DNA of 64,000 bases from Pseudomonas sp. ANT_J12 (GTDB taxonomy: Bacteria > Pseudomonadota > Gammaproteobacteria > Pseudomonadales > Pseudomonadaceae): the NCBI RefSeq assembly GCF_008370045.1, contig NZ_VOBN01000002.1, forward strand, positions 372,001-436,000, written 5' to 3'. How positions within the stretch are numbered: the stretch's first letter is position 1; every line of letters begins with the position of its first letter. A program made the translations under genes and the position numbers. Below are positions 18,175-27,144 of this stretch, piece by piece. The notes beneath the pieces are model-generated. The model worked only from the letters and a program-made list of their open reading frames with translations. It was not told the origin of the DNA and searched no databases.

Positions 18175-19386
18175 TCACACCTCCGAATCCCAAATCACAG
18201 TGATGTTGCCCTTGTAGGGCCGCCCCTTGCTGTTGCGGATGAAAAACGCGGTATCACGTTCCGGCACTTCGAAATGCAGGGTTCCCGGCTTTCGATCCAC
18301 ATAGACGCCAGGCTGGAACGTCACCGATTCCTCACGGTTCAACAACAATCGATTGACCGGTTTGCCGCTGCTGTCGGTCAGCCCGTGGGGCAGGCTGACG
18401 CTGACGGTGACCAGCCCGGCATAACCCGACTCCCGATCAATGATCCCGCAGCCCTCGCTCAGGTCAAGCTCGCACTCCAATTGCATCTTGAACCGCGATG
18501 ACGCCGAGATGAGGAAGGTCTGGTCACGCAACAGGCGCGTGGGTGGCCGTGCCTGATCGAGCCAACTGCTCCACCCGCCCTTGGGTTCCAGGAGGATTTG
18601 AGTACCGCCGGGTGGAAGGTCGACTTTGAGGGTGTGTTGCACATCGAGGACGAAGTCCAGGGTCAGGTTGCTGTCAGTGGGTTGCATGTTGCCGATGTTG
18701 AAATCCCCGCCGGGACCGATCTGGTAGTTGATCGACCCGGTATAGAGCCCGCTGGACATGCCCAACGGGTTGGGCGTGCGCAGTTCGTAGGCGAAATCCA
18801 GGGTGTCGAAATACATGGCGGGAATCCGGAACGCCGCCACTTTTGTGCAGTTGGCTTCTACGGGGGTTTTCCAGAAAAAACGATAGGTGGTATCGCTGTA
18901 AGCACCTACACCACTGTACGTACAGGGCGGCGATGCATAAACTCAACTGCTCATCTGCCCGCCCCAGAGTTGCTGGTGCCCTGCGACCGCGGTCGCGGCT
19001 CCCGTGAGGTTCATTGCCGTGTCACTCAGCACGTAATCGGAACCTATACCGCTGATGCGTACTTCAACGGTTTCTGTTTCCTGAGTGTCCCGGTTGGTCA
19101 CCGTCAATCGGCGCCAGCCAGCCGGCACCTTGATCGGTACCTCCGACCCCGGGGCAATGTCAGTACGCGGGTGGAAGCGCTCCGGCAGCCGGATACTGAA
19201 CATGTCCTGTTGTGTGCACTCCTGCGGGTAACTGGCGCAGTAACCGCTGTTCGGTGTCTGGTTGATAAACACGTTTTTTTGCGGCTGCGACGAATCCGGC
19301 GTGAACAGCGCCCGGATCTCCTGATTGACCGCCAGCGCCGAAGGCGCAACCAGCATCAGTGCCAGTCCGTAGATAGACATTTTCAT
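18175..19386 (-). pseudogene. Second fimbrial tip/minor subunit gene, cut by in-frame TGA
   Basis: A second copy of the tip protein encoded at 20820-22028. The first half ends GHQQLWGGQMSS at a TGA (18943-18945). Reading on in the same frame gives VYASPPC, then GVGAYSDTTYRFFWKTP and a full match to the intact copy down to KGNITVIWDSEV. In the intact copy this position is Trp (LSWVYAPANC), so a TGG to TGA change explains the break; there is no frameshift. The start at 19386 matches the ATG used by the intact copy, and the signal peptide (MKMSIYGLALMLVAPSALA) is retained. Divergence from the intact copy is higher in the first third, so the duplication is not very recent. Confidence 0.9.
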
Positions 19387-19430
19387 GGGTTTCAACCTGC
19401 CTTCAGATCAGTCGATGTGACATCAGCCAA
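19383..19430 (-). other. Remnant of the usher gene 3' end
   Basis: The 48 bases before the decayed tip gene match the end of the usher gene at 22025-22072 with about seven mismatches, then similarity stops. The segment duplicated was therefore the usher 3' end plus the tip gene. Confidence 0.75.
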
Positions 19431-19456
19431 AAGCCGCAGCACCGCCCCTTGCGGGT

Positions 19457-19957
19457 CTACCCGCCCGGTGCCTTGGCGTTGAACAACAGCAACACATTGC
19501 CGTAGTAATCGCCGGGGCGATAACCACCCGCCGGCAACTGCGGCTCGATTTCCAGCAAGACCCGCGAGCCCACCGCCGCATCGGCGGCGGACACCACTAG
19601 CCGGGGTTCGACGGCGTGACTCAGTTCGACGCCATTGAAGCTGACCCGCAATTGGATATCGTCCGCCGGGTGGCCGTTGCTGAGGTAGGGCTGCAACTCC
19701 AGGCGCGCTTCGATCGCGCTGGTGTCGTGGCGCACATCAAAATATTTGCGCAGGCTGCCCAGCCGGGAAGTCTCCCTGAGCCAGGGCAGGATCTGCTCGC
19801 GGTGAATCCAGTCCGATTGCGCCGGCGTCACATAAAACGAACGCGTCGGCACTGTCAGGCTGACTTAGAACGTGTGCTCCTCGCGCGCCGCCAGTGCCGA
19901 AAGACTCATCAGCCCCGTGGCCGCCATCAACGCCGCAACCGTGCATTGCTTGATCAT
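19457..19957 (-). pseudogene. Second CS1-type pilin-like gene, cut by in-frame TAA
   Basis: Read from ATG 19957 the frame gives a clear signal peptide (MIKQCTVAALMAATG, cleavage after LSALAA), then REEHTF, then TAA at 19865-19867. It continues in the same frame with VSLTVPTRSFYVTPAQSDW down to GDYYGNVLLLFNAKAPGG. The pattern VPTxxFYVxP and the final PGDYxGxVxxxF are those of alpha-class (CFA/I, CS1) pilins and are shared with the intact pilin at 24643-25137. Overall similarity to that pilin is low, so it is a divergent second subunit rather than a recent copy. A GAA or CAA codon changed to TAA is the simplest explanation. Downstream ATG or GTG restarts would lack the signal peptide. Confidence 0.85.
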
Positions 19958-20031
19958 GTTTTGTTACCCACAAAGATTTAACACTGCAGCCCGCGACCAC
20001 ATGAACCGAGTTTCACCGACTGACATCAGCC

Positions 20032-20775
20032 TTACCGACTGGCAATTTTCAGCGACTTCTTGCTGTCGCCTTCGATCACCATGAAGCGGTATTCACGTCC
20101 CTTCTCTTTATCGAAACCAAAGGACCTGCCCGCCAACACGTGGTGCTTGGTGGTCGGCCCGCAGTCGTTTTCCTTGCTCAGCGAGCAGCTCTTGAACTCG
20201 TCGACCACCAGCACGGTATTGCCGTTGTTGCGCAGTTCATAACGGCTGGCGGTGTCATTGACGGCCGTGTCGTAGCGGGCATTTTGCGGGCGCACGAAAA
20301 AGATCGTGCCGAACCCGGTCATCACGTTGACCCCCGCCGACAGGCTCTTTTTATAGTCGTCGCGCTCCTCGCTGCTGATCACGAAATCGTCTTCTTTCTC
20401 CGGCACCACGGGGATGAAACGCACACGGAAGTAACGCTCGACGTCACGCTCGCCCATGTACAGCAAACGCGTGCCCTGCATGCCTTGGGCTGGCACGATC
20501 AAGCGCGCCGGGCTGGCCATGATGCCCTTGCGGGAGGTGCCGTCCGCCGAGCTTTCGACCGGGATTTCGCGGGACGTACCGTCGGCGTCGTAGACGATTT
20601 CCAGGACATTGATCTTGACGAATGCGGTGCTGTCGCCGCTGTTGAACACCCGTTTCAGGTAGGTGCTTTTATCGCCATCCAGGTAGTCGTAGACCGTGCC
20701 GACATTGATCTGCGGGCCGGCCTGCACCGCCAGGGAAAATGTACCGAGCAACCCCATCAACAACAGAAATCTCAT
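20032..20775 (-). CDS. Periplasmic fimbrial chaperone (alpha/CS1 class)
   Basis: A 247-residue protein with a cleavable signal peptide (MRFLLLMGLLGTFSLAVQA). It has the immunoglobulin-like fold signature of pilus chaperones: an edge strand near residue 95 (SPARLIVPAQGMQGTRLLYMG, with the conserved R and Q positions) and a second domain ending YRFMVIEGDSKKSLKIASR. It resembles CooB/CfaA-type chaperones of the CS1 family rather than FGS/FGL PapD types. It would hold pilin subunits in the periplasm for the usher encoded two genes upstream. Gap to the tip gene is 44 bases, so it belongs to the same operon. Confidence 0.85.
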   Translation of the reverse strand: MRFLLLMGLLGTFSLAVQAGPQINVGTVYDYLDGDKSTYLKRVFNSGDSTAFVKINVLEIVYDADGTSREIPVESSADGTSRKGIMASPARLIVPAQGMQGTRLLYMGERDVERYFRVRFIPVVPEKEDDFVISSEERDDYKKSLSAGVNVMTGFGTIFFVRPQNARYDTAVNDTASRYELRNNGNTVLVVDEFKSCSLSKENDCGPTTKHHVLAGRSFGFDKEKGREYRFMVIEGDSKKSLKIASR

Positions 20776-20819
20776 TGCTTTGCGCCTCTTGAAAAATACC
20801 TGCGGGCTGACCCGGACGG

Positions 20820-22028
20820 TCAGACTTCCGAATCCCAGATCACGGTGATGTTGCCCTTGTAGGGCCGCCCCTTGCTGTTGCGCACAAAAAACGCGGTTTC
20901 GCGTTCCGCCACGTCGAAATGCAGGGTTCCCGGTTTTCGATCCACGTAGACACCGGGCTGGAACGTGGCCGAGTCCTCGCGGTTCAACGGCACGCGCATG
21001 GCCGGTTTGCCGCCGCTGTCGGTCAACCCGTGGGGCAGGCTGACGCTGACGTTGACCAGCCCGGCGTAACCCGACTCACGATCGATGATCCCGCAGCCGT
21101 CGGTCAGGTCGAGCTCGCATTCCAGTGACATCTTGAAGCGCGATGACGCCGAGATAAGGAAGGTCTGGTCACGCAACAGGCGGGTCGGCGGACGACCCTG
21201 ATCGAGCCAGCTGCTCCACCCGCCCTGGGGTTCCAGGACGATGTGATTGCCGCCGGGCGGAATATCGACTTTCAGGGTGTGTTGCACATCAAGCACGAAG
21301 TCCAGCGTCAGGTTGCTGTCATTGGCGACCATGTCGCCAATGTTGAAATCCCTGGCCGCGCCGTTGAGCAGGTAATTGATCGACCCGGTGTAGAGCCCGC
21401 TGGACATGCCCAGCGGGTTGGGCGTGCGCAGTTCGTAGGCAAAATCCAGGGTGTCGAATGACATGAACGGGATTCGAAACGACGTGACTTTGGTGCAGTC
21501 GCCTTCGCTCGGGGTTTTCCAGAAAAACCGATAGGTATTGGGGCCGTAGGCACCGACACCGCTGTAGAGGCAATTGGCCGGTGCATAAACCCAACTCAGT
21601 CCACCCCAGAGCTTTCGGTGCCCTTCAAGGATGTCGGTTTCCCCCGTCAGACTGGCGGCGGTATTGCTCAGGACGTAATTGGAACCAATGCCGCTGATGC
21701 GCACTTCAACGATTTCCGTTTCCAGGGTGTCGCTGTTGGTCACCGTGATTTGGCGCCAGTAGGCCGGTACGCGGATCGAAACACCCGCCATGGGCAGCAT
21801 GGGGCCTTTGGGGCCGAAATTGATCGGCGCGCGGATGCTGAATGTTTCGTTCATCCTGCACTCGTCCGGGTAGGTGGCGCAGTAACCGCTGTTCGGTGTC
21901 TGGTTGATAAAGACATTTTTCTGCGGCTGCGACGGGTCCGGCGTGAACCGCGCCCGGATCTCCTGATTGAACCCCAGCGCAGAAGGCGCGACCAGCGCGA
22001 GCGCCAGCCCGTACATACTCATTTTCAT
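20820..22028 (-). CDS. CS1-type fimbrial tip/minor subunit (intact copy)
   Basis: A 402-residue secreted protein with a signal peptide (MKMSMYGLALALVAPSALG). Its position directly after the usher is that of CooD/CfaE-like tip adhesins of alpha fimbriae, and its last 30 residues (RNSKGRPYKGNITVIWDSEV) look like a pilin-type donor-acceptor strand region. Several Cys pairs are present (YCATYPDEC, CxLYSGVG...DC, LECELDLTDGC). Start at 22028 was preferred to an upstream TTG; the usher stop is five bases before it. A second, broken copy lies at 18175-19386. The binding target is unknown. Confidence 0.85.
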   Translation of the reverse strand: MKMSMYGLALALVAPSALGFNQEIRARFTPDPSQPQKNVFINQTPNSGYCATYPDECRMNETFSIRAPINFGPKGPMLPMAGVSIRVPAYWRQITVTNSDTLETEIVEVRISGIGSNYVLSNTAASLTGETDILEGHRKLWGGLSWVYAPANCLYSGVGAYGPNTYRFFWKTPSEGDCTKVTSFRIPFMSFDTLDFAYELRTPNPLGMSSGLYTGSINYLLNGAARDFNIGDMVANDSNLTLDFVLDVQHTLKVDIPPGGNHIVLEPQGGWSSWLDQGRPPTRLLRDQTFLISASSRFKMSLECELDLTDGCGIIDRESGYAGLVNVSVSLPHGLTDSGGKPAMRVPLNREDSATFQPGVYVDRKPGTLHFDVAERETAFFVRNSKGRPYKGNITVIWDSEV

Positions 22029-22033
22029 AGGTT

Positions 22034-24556
22034 TCAACCTGCCTTCTGATCGGTCGGCGTGACGTCGGCCAGGGTGTCCGGCGTGCAGCGCAGGTCCCCG
22101 ATCATCAACACGTTGTTTTCACTGCGATGACGATTGGCATCGAGGCGGAACTGACACAGCAACTGATTGCCCTGGCGCACTTCCAGGGTCGGTGAAGCGG
22201 CGTGCATTTCCATGGAGAAGAAGCCGTCGACCTCGGTCACCCCGCGACTGGCGTGGTTGATCACGTGATGGCCCTTGAGCGGCCGGCCCTGGGCATCCAC
22301 CAGGCGACCGAGCACGGTGAGGGTTTTCATCACCCGCACCTTGCGGTAATCCACGCCGCCCTTGTTCAGGTGATAACGGGTCCGTTGCGGCTCGATGTTG
22401 GCGGCCGGCACGTGATTGCCTTCGAAATCGAAACTCACCGAGCTGTTCTGGTACGCCGTGATCGGGATGAAGTTGCGTCCCGGACGCAAGGCCACGCTGC
22501 CGCCGCTGAAGTCGTCGGCGCGCAAGGCGATGCCGTCGATGTCCGATTCCACATCGACAATCAACCCGGCGCCGCGCACATCGCTTTGGCTGGTCAGGGC
22601 CATTTGCTGGCTGCCGATGGCCAGGGTGCTGTCCAGGTTCAAGCCGCCGGTGAAGTTGTTGTTGTAGGAGGAACGCTGGACAAAACCGTCGCCCCGGACT
22701 GCCTCGGTGCGGAACGCGGCCAGGCTCGACAAGCCGACGCCGTACGTGTCCGTGAGTGCAGTGACCGAGACGTTTTGCAGCACGTGGTCCTTCAGGTCCT
22801 TGCGCCAGCCCAGGGACGCATTGTTATCGCGCCCGCCTTCACGGGCGGTGCGCGAACCGATGCTGCCGGTGATCTGTTGCCCGGGCGCACCCAGCGCCAG
22901 GTTGAGGCTCAGATCGACTCCGCGATTGCGATCATCGCCGCTGCTGAAACTGCCGGGGCGATCGAACAGCGACAAGCGCCAACTGGCATCGCTGCCCCAG
23001 AGCACAGTGCGTTGGGTCCAGCCCAGGTCCAGGCCAATCCCCTCGACATTGCCCTCACTGTGGGACACCCGGGCATTGATCGAGCTTTTGCTGCTCAGGC
23101 GATGATTGAGCGCCAGGGACGAGTTGCTGGTTTCGCCGATGAACACGTTGCGCTGGCGCACCCGGGTGCCGTCGGGCAGCACATCGTAGATATCCGTGGT
23201 GTCGAGCCAGCTGCGGTTATGGCTGATCACCACACTGCCGGAGCCGTAGCTGTACAGGCTTTGCAGATCGACGCCGGTGCCGTGGTCCTCGGTCTGGTAG
23301 ACGTTGGCATACAGGCTCAGTTGATTGGCCAGGGTCCAGTCGATGGACGTGCCGTACTGCATTTTTTCCCGGATCTGGCGCGCCGACAGCCCCAGAATCA
23401 CCCGCGGATGCAGCAGGTAATTGACCGAGGCACCGGCCGTGGCGCTGCCGCTGGCCTGCTGGTCCCAGTTGCTCAGCAACTTGGTTTCTTCCCCGGCAAA
23501 CAGGTTATAGCGCCAGCGCTCGTCGAGGTTGCGCCAGTTGTTGGGTTTGTAGACCAGCTCCTGGGTGGTGGAGGTCGTCTGGCCGTCTTCGATCAGCCGC
23601 ACTTCCACTTCGTAGATGCCACCGGGCAACGGCCGGGTGTCGAGGGTCTGCAAACCGGCGGGCACCGATTGGGTATTGATCAGCAAACCCTCGCGATAAA
23701 TTTCCACCGACGCCTGGCGGTTGGCCGTGACGTAGATCGGATAGATGCTGGGCGCCGGGTTGTTGATCGCCAGGCTGTCGGAGCTGCCATACATGACGCC
23801 GACGGTGGTGTCGGGGCTGTTGCCAAACGTGCGCGGTTGGCGGGTCAGCCCTTCGGAATTGGGGGTGAAATAGCCCAGGCGCAGGAACGTGCCCTGCAAT
23901 TCGCGCTGGGTATAAAGCTCGTGTACCGCGTGGTAAAGCTGATTGTCCGGGCCGCCGAGACGGGCCAGTTGCATATTGAACGTCTGGCTCCAGTTGCCGA
24001 GGCTGCCACTGGCTTCCAGGCCGAAGCGTCCGCCCAGGTCCTGGTCCTGACCACCGTTGAGGTTGAGCTGATTGCGCAGCATCAAGCCACTGCTGCCGCC
24101 CTCCGGTTGTTCGAAGTACCGCTTGACCTCGGTGTCGCGCTCGGCGTTTTCGGTGAGGATCGACAGCAGCGAGTTTTCCAGGTTGTAGTGCACCGCCAGC
24201 AGTTGTTCCGGGCATTGCCGGGTGCAACTGCCCAGGGGCACGCCGGGTTTGAGATAGCTCGCCCAGGTTTCACGCTCGGCGGCGTTGAAGCGGCTGTCGC
24301 GGGTGTCGGTGAATTCGAGCAGGGTGATTCGGTCATCCCGGGACAGCACGACCATCGCTTCCCCCAGGGGTTGTTGATCGAGTTCCACACGAACCGCCAG
24401 CGGCACATCAAAAAAGTGCTCCTCGAATTCCGCCGGCAAGCCCTTGGCCTGTGCCAGCAGACTTCGCGGTGTAGTACCGGAGGAAACCGGAGCCGCCACC
24501 GCGCTGGCACAAAACAACAGCGCAAGCGCAGCCGCGATGGGGGTCATCGGGAACAT
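22034..24556 (-). CDS. Outer-membrane usher of an alpha-class (TcfC/CooC-like) fimbria
   Basis: About 840 residues with a signal peptide (MFPMTPIAAALALLFCASAVAA). The middle part is a beta-barrel usher domain; the pattern GxxRxPRTFGNSPDTTVGVMYGSSDSL and the plug-like segment PIYVTANRQASVEIYREG near residue 250 are typical. The last 150 residues carry a carboxypeptidase-like/CooC C-terminal domain (VLGRLVDAQGRPLKGHHV) and end in paired cysteines. It exports and polymerises subunits delivered by the chaperone. The exact start is uncertain: ATG 24556 and 24547 both precede the signal peptide. Gap to the pilin gene is about 86 bases, so some translational control there is possible. Confidence 0.9.
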   Translation of the reverse strand: MFPMTPIAAALALLFCASAVAAPVSSGTTPRSLLAQAKGLPAEFEEHFFDVPLAVRVELDQQPLGEAMVVLSRDDRITLLEFTDTRDSRFNAAERETWASYLKPGVPLGSCTRQCPEQLLAVHYNLENSLLSILTENAERDTEVKRYFEQPEGGSSGLMLRNQLNLNGGQDQDLGGRFGLEASGSLGNWSQTFNMQLARLGGPDNQLYHAVHELYTQRELQGTFLRLGYFTPNSEGLTRQPRTFGNSPDTTVGVMYGSSDSLAINNPAPSIYPIYVTANRQASVEIYREGLLINTQSVPAGLQTLDTRPLPGGIYEVEVRLIEDGQTTSTTQELVYKPNNWRNLDERWRYNLFAGEETKLLSNWDQQASGSATAGASVNYLLHPRVILGLSARQIREKMQYGTSIDWTLANQLSLYANVYQTEDHGTGVDLQSLYSYGSGSVVISHNRSWLDTTDIYDVLPDGTRVRQRNVFIGETSNSSLALNHRLSSKSSINARVSHSEGNVEGIGLDLGWTQRTVLWGSDASWRLSLFDRPGSFSSGDDRNRGVDLSLNLALGAPGQQITGSIGSRTAREGGRDNNASLGWRKDLKDHVLQNVSVTALTDTYGVGLSSLAAFRTEAVRGDGFVQRSSYNNNFTGGLNLDSTLAIGSQQMALTSQSDVRGAGLIVDVESDIDGIALRADDFSGGSVALRPGRNFIPITAYQNSSVSFDFEGNHVPAANIEPQRTRYHLNKGGVDYRKVRVMKTLTVLGRLVDAQGRPLKGHHVINHASRGVTEVDGFFSMEMHAASPTLEVRQGNQLLCQFRLDANRHRSENNVLMIGDLRCTPDTLADVTPTDQKAG

Positions 24557-24642
24557 GAACTCATACTCAGATTGCAAACCAATGGAAATCCGACGGGCAG
24601 GACACATTGCCCGCCCGCCGGTTGATGCCAAGTAAGGGTAAG

Positions 24643-25137
24643 TTAGCGAACACCGCCAACTGGAGGGACGGCATCAAAGACCATGGCCACCGAGCCGGTG
24701 TAGTCACCCGGTGCGAAAGTTGTACCTTTGGCGCTGATGAGCAGCGGCGCACGGAAGTTCACATCGGACTCGGATTCACCGGCGACCATTTGCGGCGTGG
24801 TGGTCAGTTCCTTGCCACTGATTTGAACTTGCAAGTCGATGGTGTTAGCACCGGAATACAGTTTTGGCGCGGTCACGACACTGGCGTGGACCGAACCGTT
24901 GTTGTTGCGCATATCAAAGAAACCTTCGATGTTTGCCGGTTTGCCGGTGGTCGGCTGCATGTCCATGCGCTGGTCCTTGTTGACCAGGTCTGGATCGACA
25001 GGCACCACGTAGAAACCGTTGGTCGGTACATGGGCGACAATGCTGATCGAGTGACGCGCTTCACCGGCGGCGAATGCCATGGAAGAGGTCAGCGCCAGCA
25101 AAGCCAGTGGTGCAGCAACAGTCATTTTCTTGAACAT
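24643..25137 (-). CDS. CS1-type fimbrial major subunit (pilin)
   Basis: A 164-residue precursor with signal peptide MFKKMTVAAPLALLALTS and cleavage near AFAAGEARH. The mature protein begins with HSISIVAHVPTNGFYVVPVDPDL, the donor-strand/N-terminal signature of CFA/I and CS1 pilins, and ends with GDYTGSVAMVFDAVPP. It is the first gene of the operon, as expected for the most abundant subunit. Usher, tip protein and chaperone follow on the same strand. Confidence 0.9.
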   Translation of the reverse strand: MFKKMTVAAPLALLALTSSMAFAAGEARHSISIVAHVPTNGFYVVPVDPDLVNKDQRMDMQPTTGKPANIEGFFDMRNNNGSVHASVVTAPKLYSGANTIDLQVQISGKELTTTPQMVAGESESDVNFRAPLLISAKGTTFAPGDYTGSVAMVFDAVPPVGGVR

Positions 25138-25637
25138 CTTTAAGTACCTGTCTTGTCAATTAAGTGGCTTATTAAAAGTTCAAACCCTGCCATGCCTGCC
25201 GGTAGGGGCCTGAACTTTCAACGCCAGCAAATGATCCGCTACCGCCCTCGGAATGTAAGCAAGTAACTTCCGACGGACATGTAGTTAGATGCCCTCGCAA
25301 CAGGTCGGACAAAAGAACAAAAAAGGCAATTATCGATGGATAACTGTCAGCACTTTCCTACCGACAGTTTTATTAAAAAAACCATACAGCGATATAACGA
25401 GTAAATACGGGGCCAACGGCACTTGCGGACTATAAACCGATGAATTAATAGAGTGATAACTTTAACTTTAAAGTTACGCGGCCTTGAGCCACCGAAAAAT
25501 CGATTTGACGATGCCAGGGCTGACTCGCCAGCCAGGCACCGTTCGTCGGCGTGCGGAAAGGTCTTTCGGAAAAGGTCTTGCGCCGGTCTTAAGATATATC
25601 TTAAGTTGTATCTAAATACGACGAGAGCACTGAAAAA
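25138..25637. promoter_or_regulatory. AT-rich divergent control region of fimbriae and PadR-SIP genes
   Basis: 500 bases without a gene. It contains an inverted repeat AAAGTTCA/TGAACTTT (25175-25182, 25211-25218) in the pilin leader, a hairpin AACTGTC/GACAGTT followed by an A/T run (25342-25380), a perfect palindrome TAACTTTAAAGTTA (25463-25476), and the PadR-side palindrome listed separately. Base composition is well below the genome average. Confidence 0.6.
25588..25605. promoter_or_regulatory. Perfect 18-bp palindrome, probable PadR/YqjI-type operator
   Basis: CTTAAGATATATCTTAAG reads identically on both strands and ends 32 bases before the padR start. PadR regulators bind such palindromes in their own promoter, so self-regulation of the padR-SIP pair is likely. 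Confidence 0.7.
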
Positions 25638-26210
25638 ATGAGAGACCATCATTCCCACCGCGAACACGGTGACGGCCGCGACGGCTTCGAGAAACGCCCT
25701 GGCCGCGAACGCGGCGGACGCGGCCCACGGGTGTTCGCCCCCGGCGATTTGAAATTGCTGCTGCTGGCGCTGATCGCCGAACAGCCGTGCCACGGCTATG
25801 ACCTGATCCGCCAGATCGAAGGCATGTTCGACGGCGCCTACAGCCCCAGCCCCGGGGTGATCTACCCGACCCTGACCTTCCTCGAAGAAAGCGAAATGAT
25901 CACCGGCGACGCCGAGGGTGGAAAAAAACGCTACAGCGTGACCGACGCCGGCCGCCAATCTCTGGGCGACCAGGCAATTGCCCTGGAAGGCGTGCGGATG
26001 CGCATCGACGTGAGCAAACGTTCCCTGCGCGGCCATGATCGCCCGGCGGAAATCCACGAGGCGGTGCATAACTTGCGTCATGCCCTGCAACTGCATCACG
26101 GGCGCTGGAGTGCCGAAGAAATCGTCCGCGTCGCCGCCCTGCTCAACAACACCGCCAAAGCCATCGTCGACGGCCCTGCCGTTCAAGCCGCCCAGGAGAA
26201 CGCCGAATGA
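25638..26210 (+). CDS. PadR family regulator, YqjI-like
   Basis: A 190-residue winged-helix regulator. The N-terminal tail (MRDHHSHREHGDGRD) is rich in His and acidic residues, which could bind metal, as in E. coli YqjI. The DNA-binding domain begins near residue 35 with GDLKLLLLALIAEQPCHGYDLIRQIE; the YSPSPGVIYPTLTFLEE segment near 75 is nearly identical to YqjI. YqjI represses the ferric-siderophore reductase gene yqjH in response to iron/nickel; here the next gene is the YqjH counterpart and overlaps by four bases (ATGA). A matching regulation is likely, but not shown by sequence. Confidence 0.9.
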   Translation: MRDHHSHREHGDGRDGFEKRPGRERGGRGPRVFAPGDLKLLLLALIAEQPCHGYDLIRQIEGMFDGAYSPSPGVIYPTLTFLEESEMITGDAEGGKKRYSVTDAGRQSLGDQAIALEGVRMRIDVSKRSLRGHDRPAEIHEAVHNLRHALQLHHGRWSAEEIVRVAALLNNTAKAIVDGPAVQAAQENAE

Positions 26211-26995
26211 ATGTCGTTTTTGAAAACCAGACCATCCATCGCGTGATGCACGAAATCAAACGCCGTCGGCTGGAGGTGTTGCGAGTGGTCGACCTGACCC
26301 CGCGCATGCGCCGCATTACCTTGGGCGGGCCGGAGCTGGCGGGCTTCGTCAGCCTCGGCACCGACGATCACGTCAAACTGCTGTTCCCGCAGAACGCAGC
26401 GGAAGCGGCGGCACTGGAAACCCTGGTGCTCGGCGCCGGCAAGACCGATCAACCGCTGCCGGCCATGCGCGACTACACGCCCCGGCGCTATGACCTGGAC
26501 ACCCTGGAACTGGACATCGATTTCGTCCTGCACGGCGACGGCCCTGCCTCGACCTGGGCCGAGCAGGCGCAGCCCGGGCAATTCCTGCACATTGGCGGGC
26601 CACGGGGCTCGATGATCGTGCCGGACATCTTCGACAGCTACCTGCTGATCGGCGACGAAACCGCCCTGCCCGCCATCGCCCGCCGCCTGGAAGGCCTGGC
26701 GCCCAACCGCCGGGCGCTGGTGATCATCGAGGTGGAAAACGGCGGTGAGCAACAGACGCTGGAAAGCCCGGCGCAGGTGAATGTCATTTGGGTGTTGCGC
26801 GATAACGGCCAGAACAGCCTGCTGAACGCGGTGAAAGAGTTGCAGGTGCCGAGCGGTAATCTGTATGCGTGGGTGGCGACCGAGACCAAGGTTTCACGGC
26901 AGATTCGCCGGGTGCTGCTCGATGAGCATGGGCTGGATGAGCAGTTGGTCAAAGCGGTGGGTTACTGGCGGGCGGATGGCACCCTCGAAGAGTGA
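26207..26995 (+). CDS. Siderophore-interacting protein (ferric-siderophore reductase, ViuB/YqjH type)
   Basis: A 262-residue NAD(P)H:FAD-dependent reductase. The FAD-binding part has MRDYTPRRYD (RxYT signature) near residue 86 and GGPRGSMIVPD near 130. The NAD(P)H half shows DSYLLIGDETALPAIARRLE near 145-165 and ends with the VGYWRADGTLEE signature. It would release iron from ferric siderophores in the cytoplasm. It is coupled to the padR gene (ATGA overlap) and ends nine bases before a REPIN. Confidence 0.92.
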   Translation: MNVVFENQTIHRVMHEIKRRRLEVLRVVDLTPRMRRITLGGPELAGFVSLGTDDHVKLLFPQNAAEAAALETLVLGAGKTDQPLPAMRDYTPRRYDLDTLELDIDFVLHGDGPASTWAEQAQPGQFLHIGGPRGSMIVPDIFDSYLLIGDETALPAIARRLEGLAPNRRALVIIEVENGGEQQTLESPAQVNVIWVLRDNGQNSLLNAVKELQVPSGNLYAWVATETKVSRQIRRVLLDEHGLDEQLVKAVGYWRADGTLEE

Positions 26996-27004
26996 TTGAT
27001 GTTT

Positions 27005-27135
27005 GTGGCGAGGGGGCTTGCCCCCGTTCGACTGCGAAGCAGTCGCAAAATCAACAAACGCGATATGCCAGATAAAATTCGTATACAGGTTTTGGCGCCG
27101 CTTCGCGGTGCAACGGGGGCAAGCCCCCTCGCCAC
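27005..27135. repeat. REPIN after the siderophore-interacting protein gene
   Basis: Same REP arms as the RAYT-flanking copies, with a different loop of about 88 bases. Lies between convergent genes. Confidence 0.9.
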
Positions 27136-27144
27136 AGTGGGTGC

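Noticed and set aside
18840..18943. Frameshift or gap between two halves of the second tip gene
   Set aside because: Both halves are in the same phase and the 100 bases between read on in frame; only one stop codon separates them.
22202..24625. Long plus-strand frame across the usher
   Set aside because: The usher has a signal peptide and domain order; the opposite frame has none.
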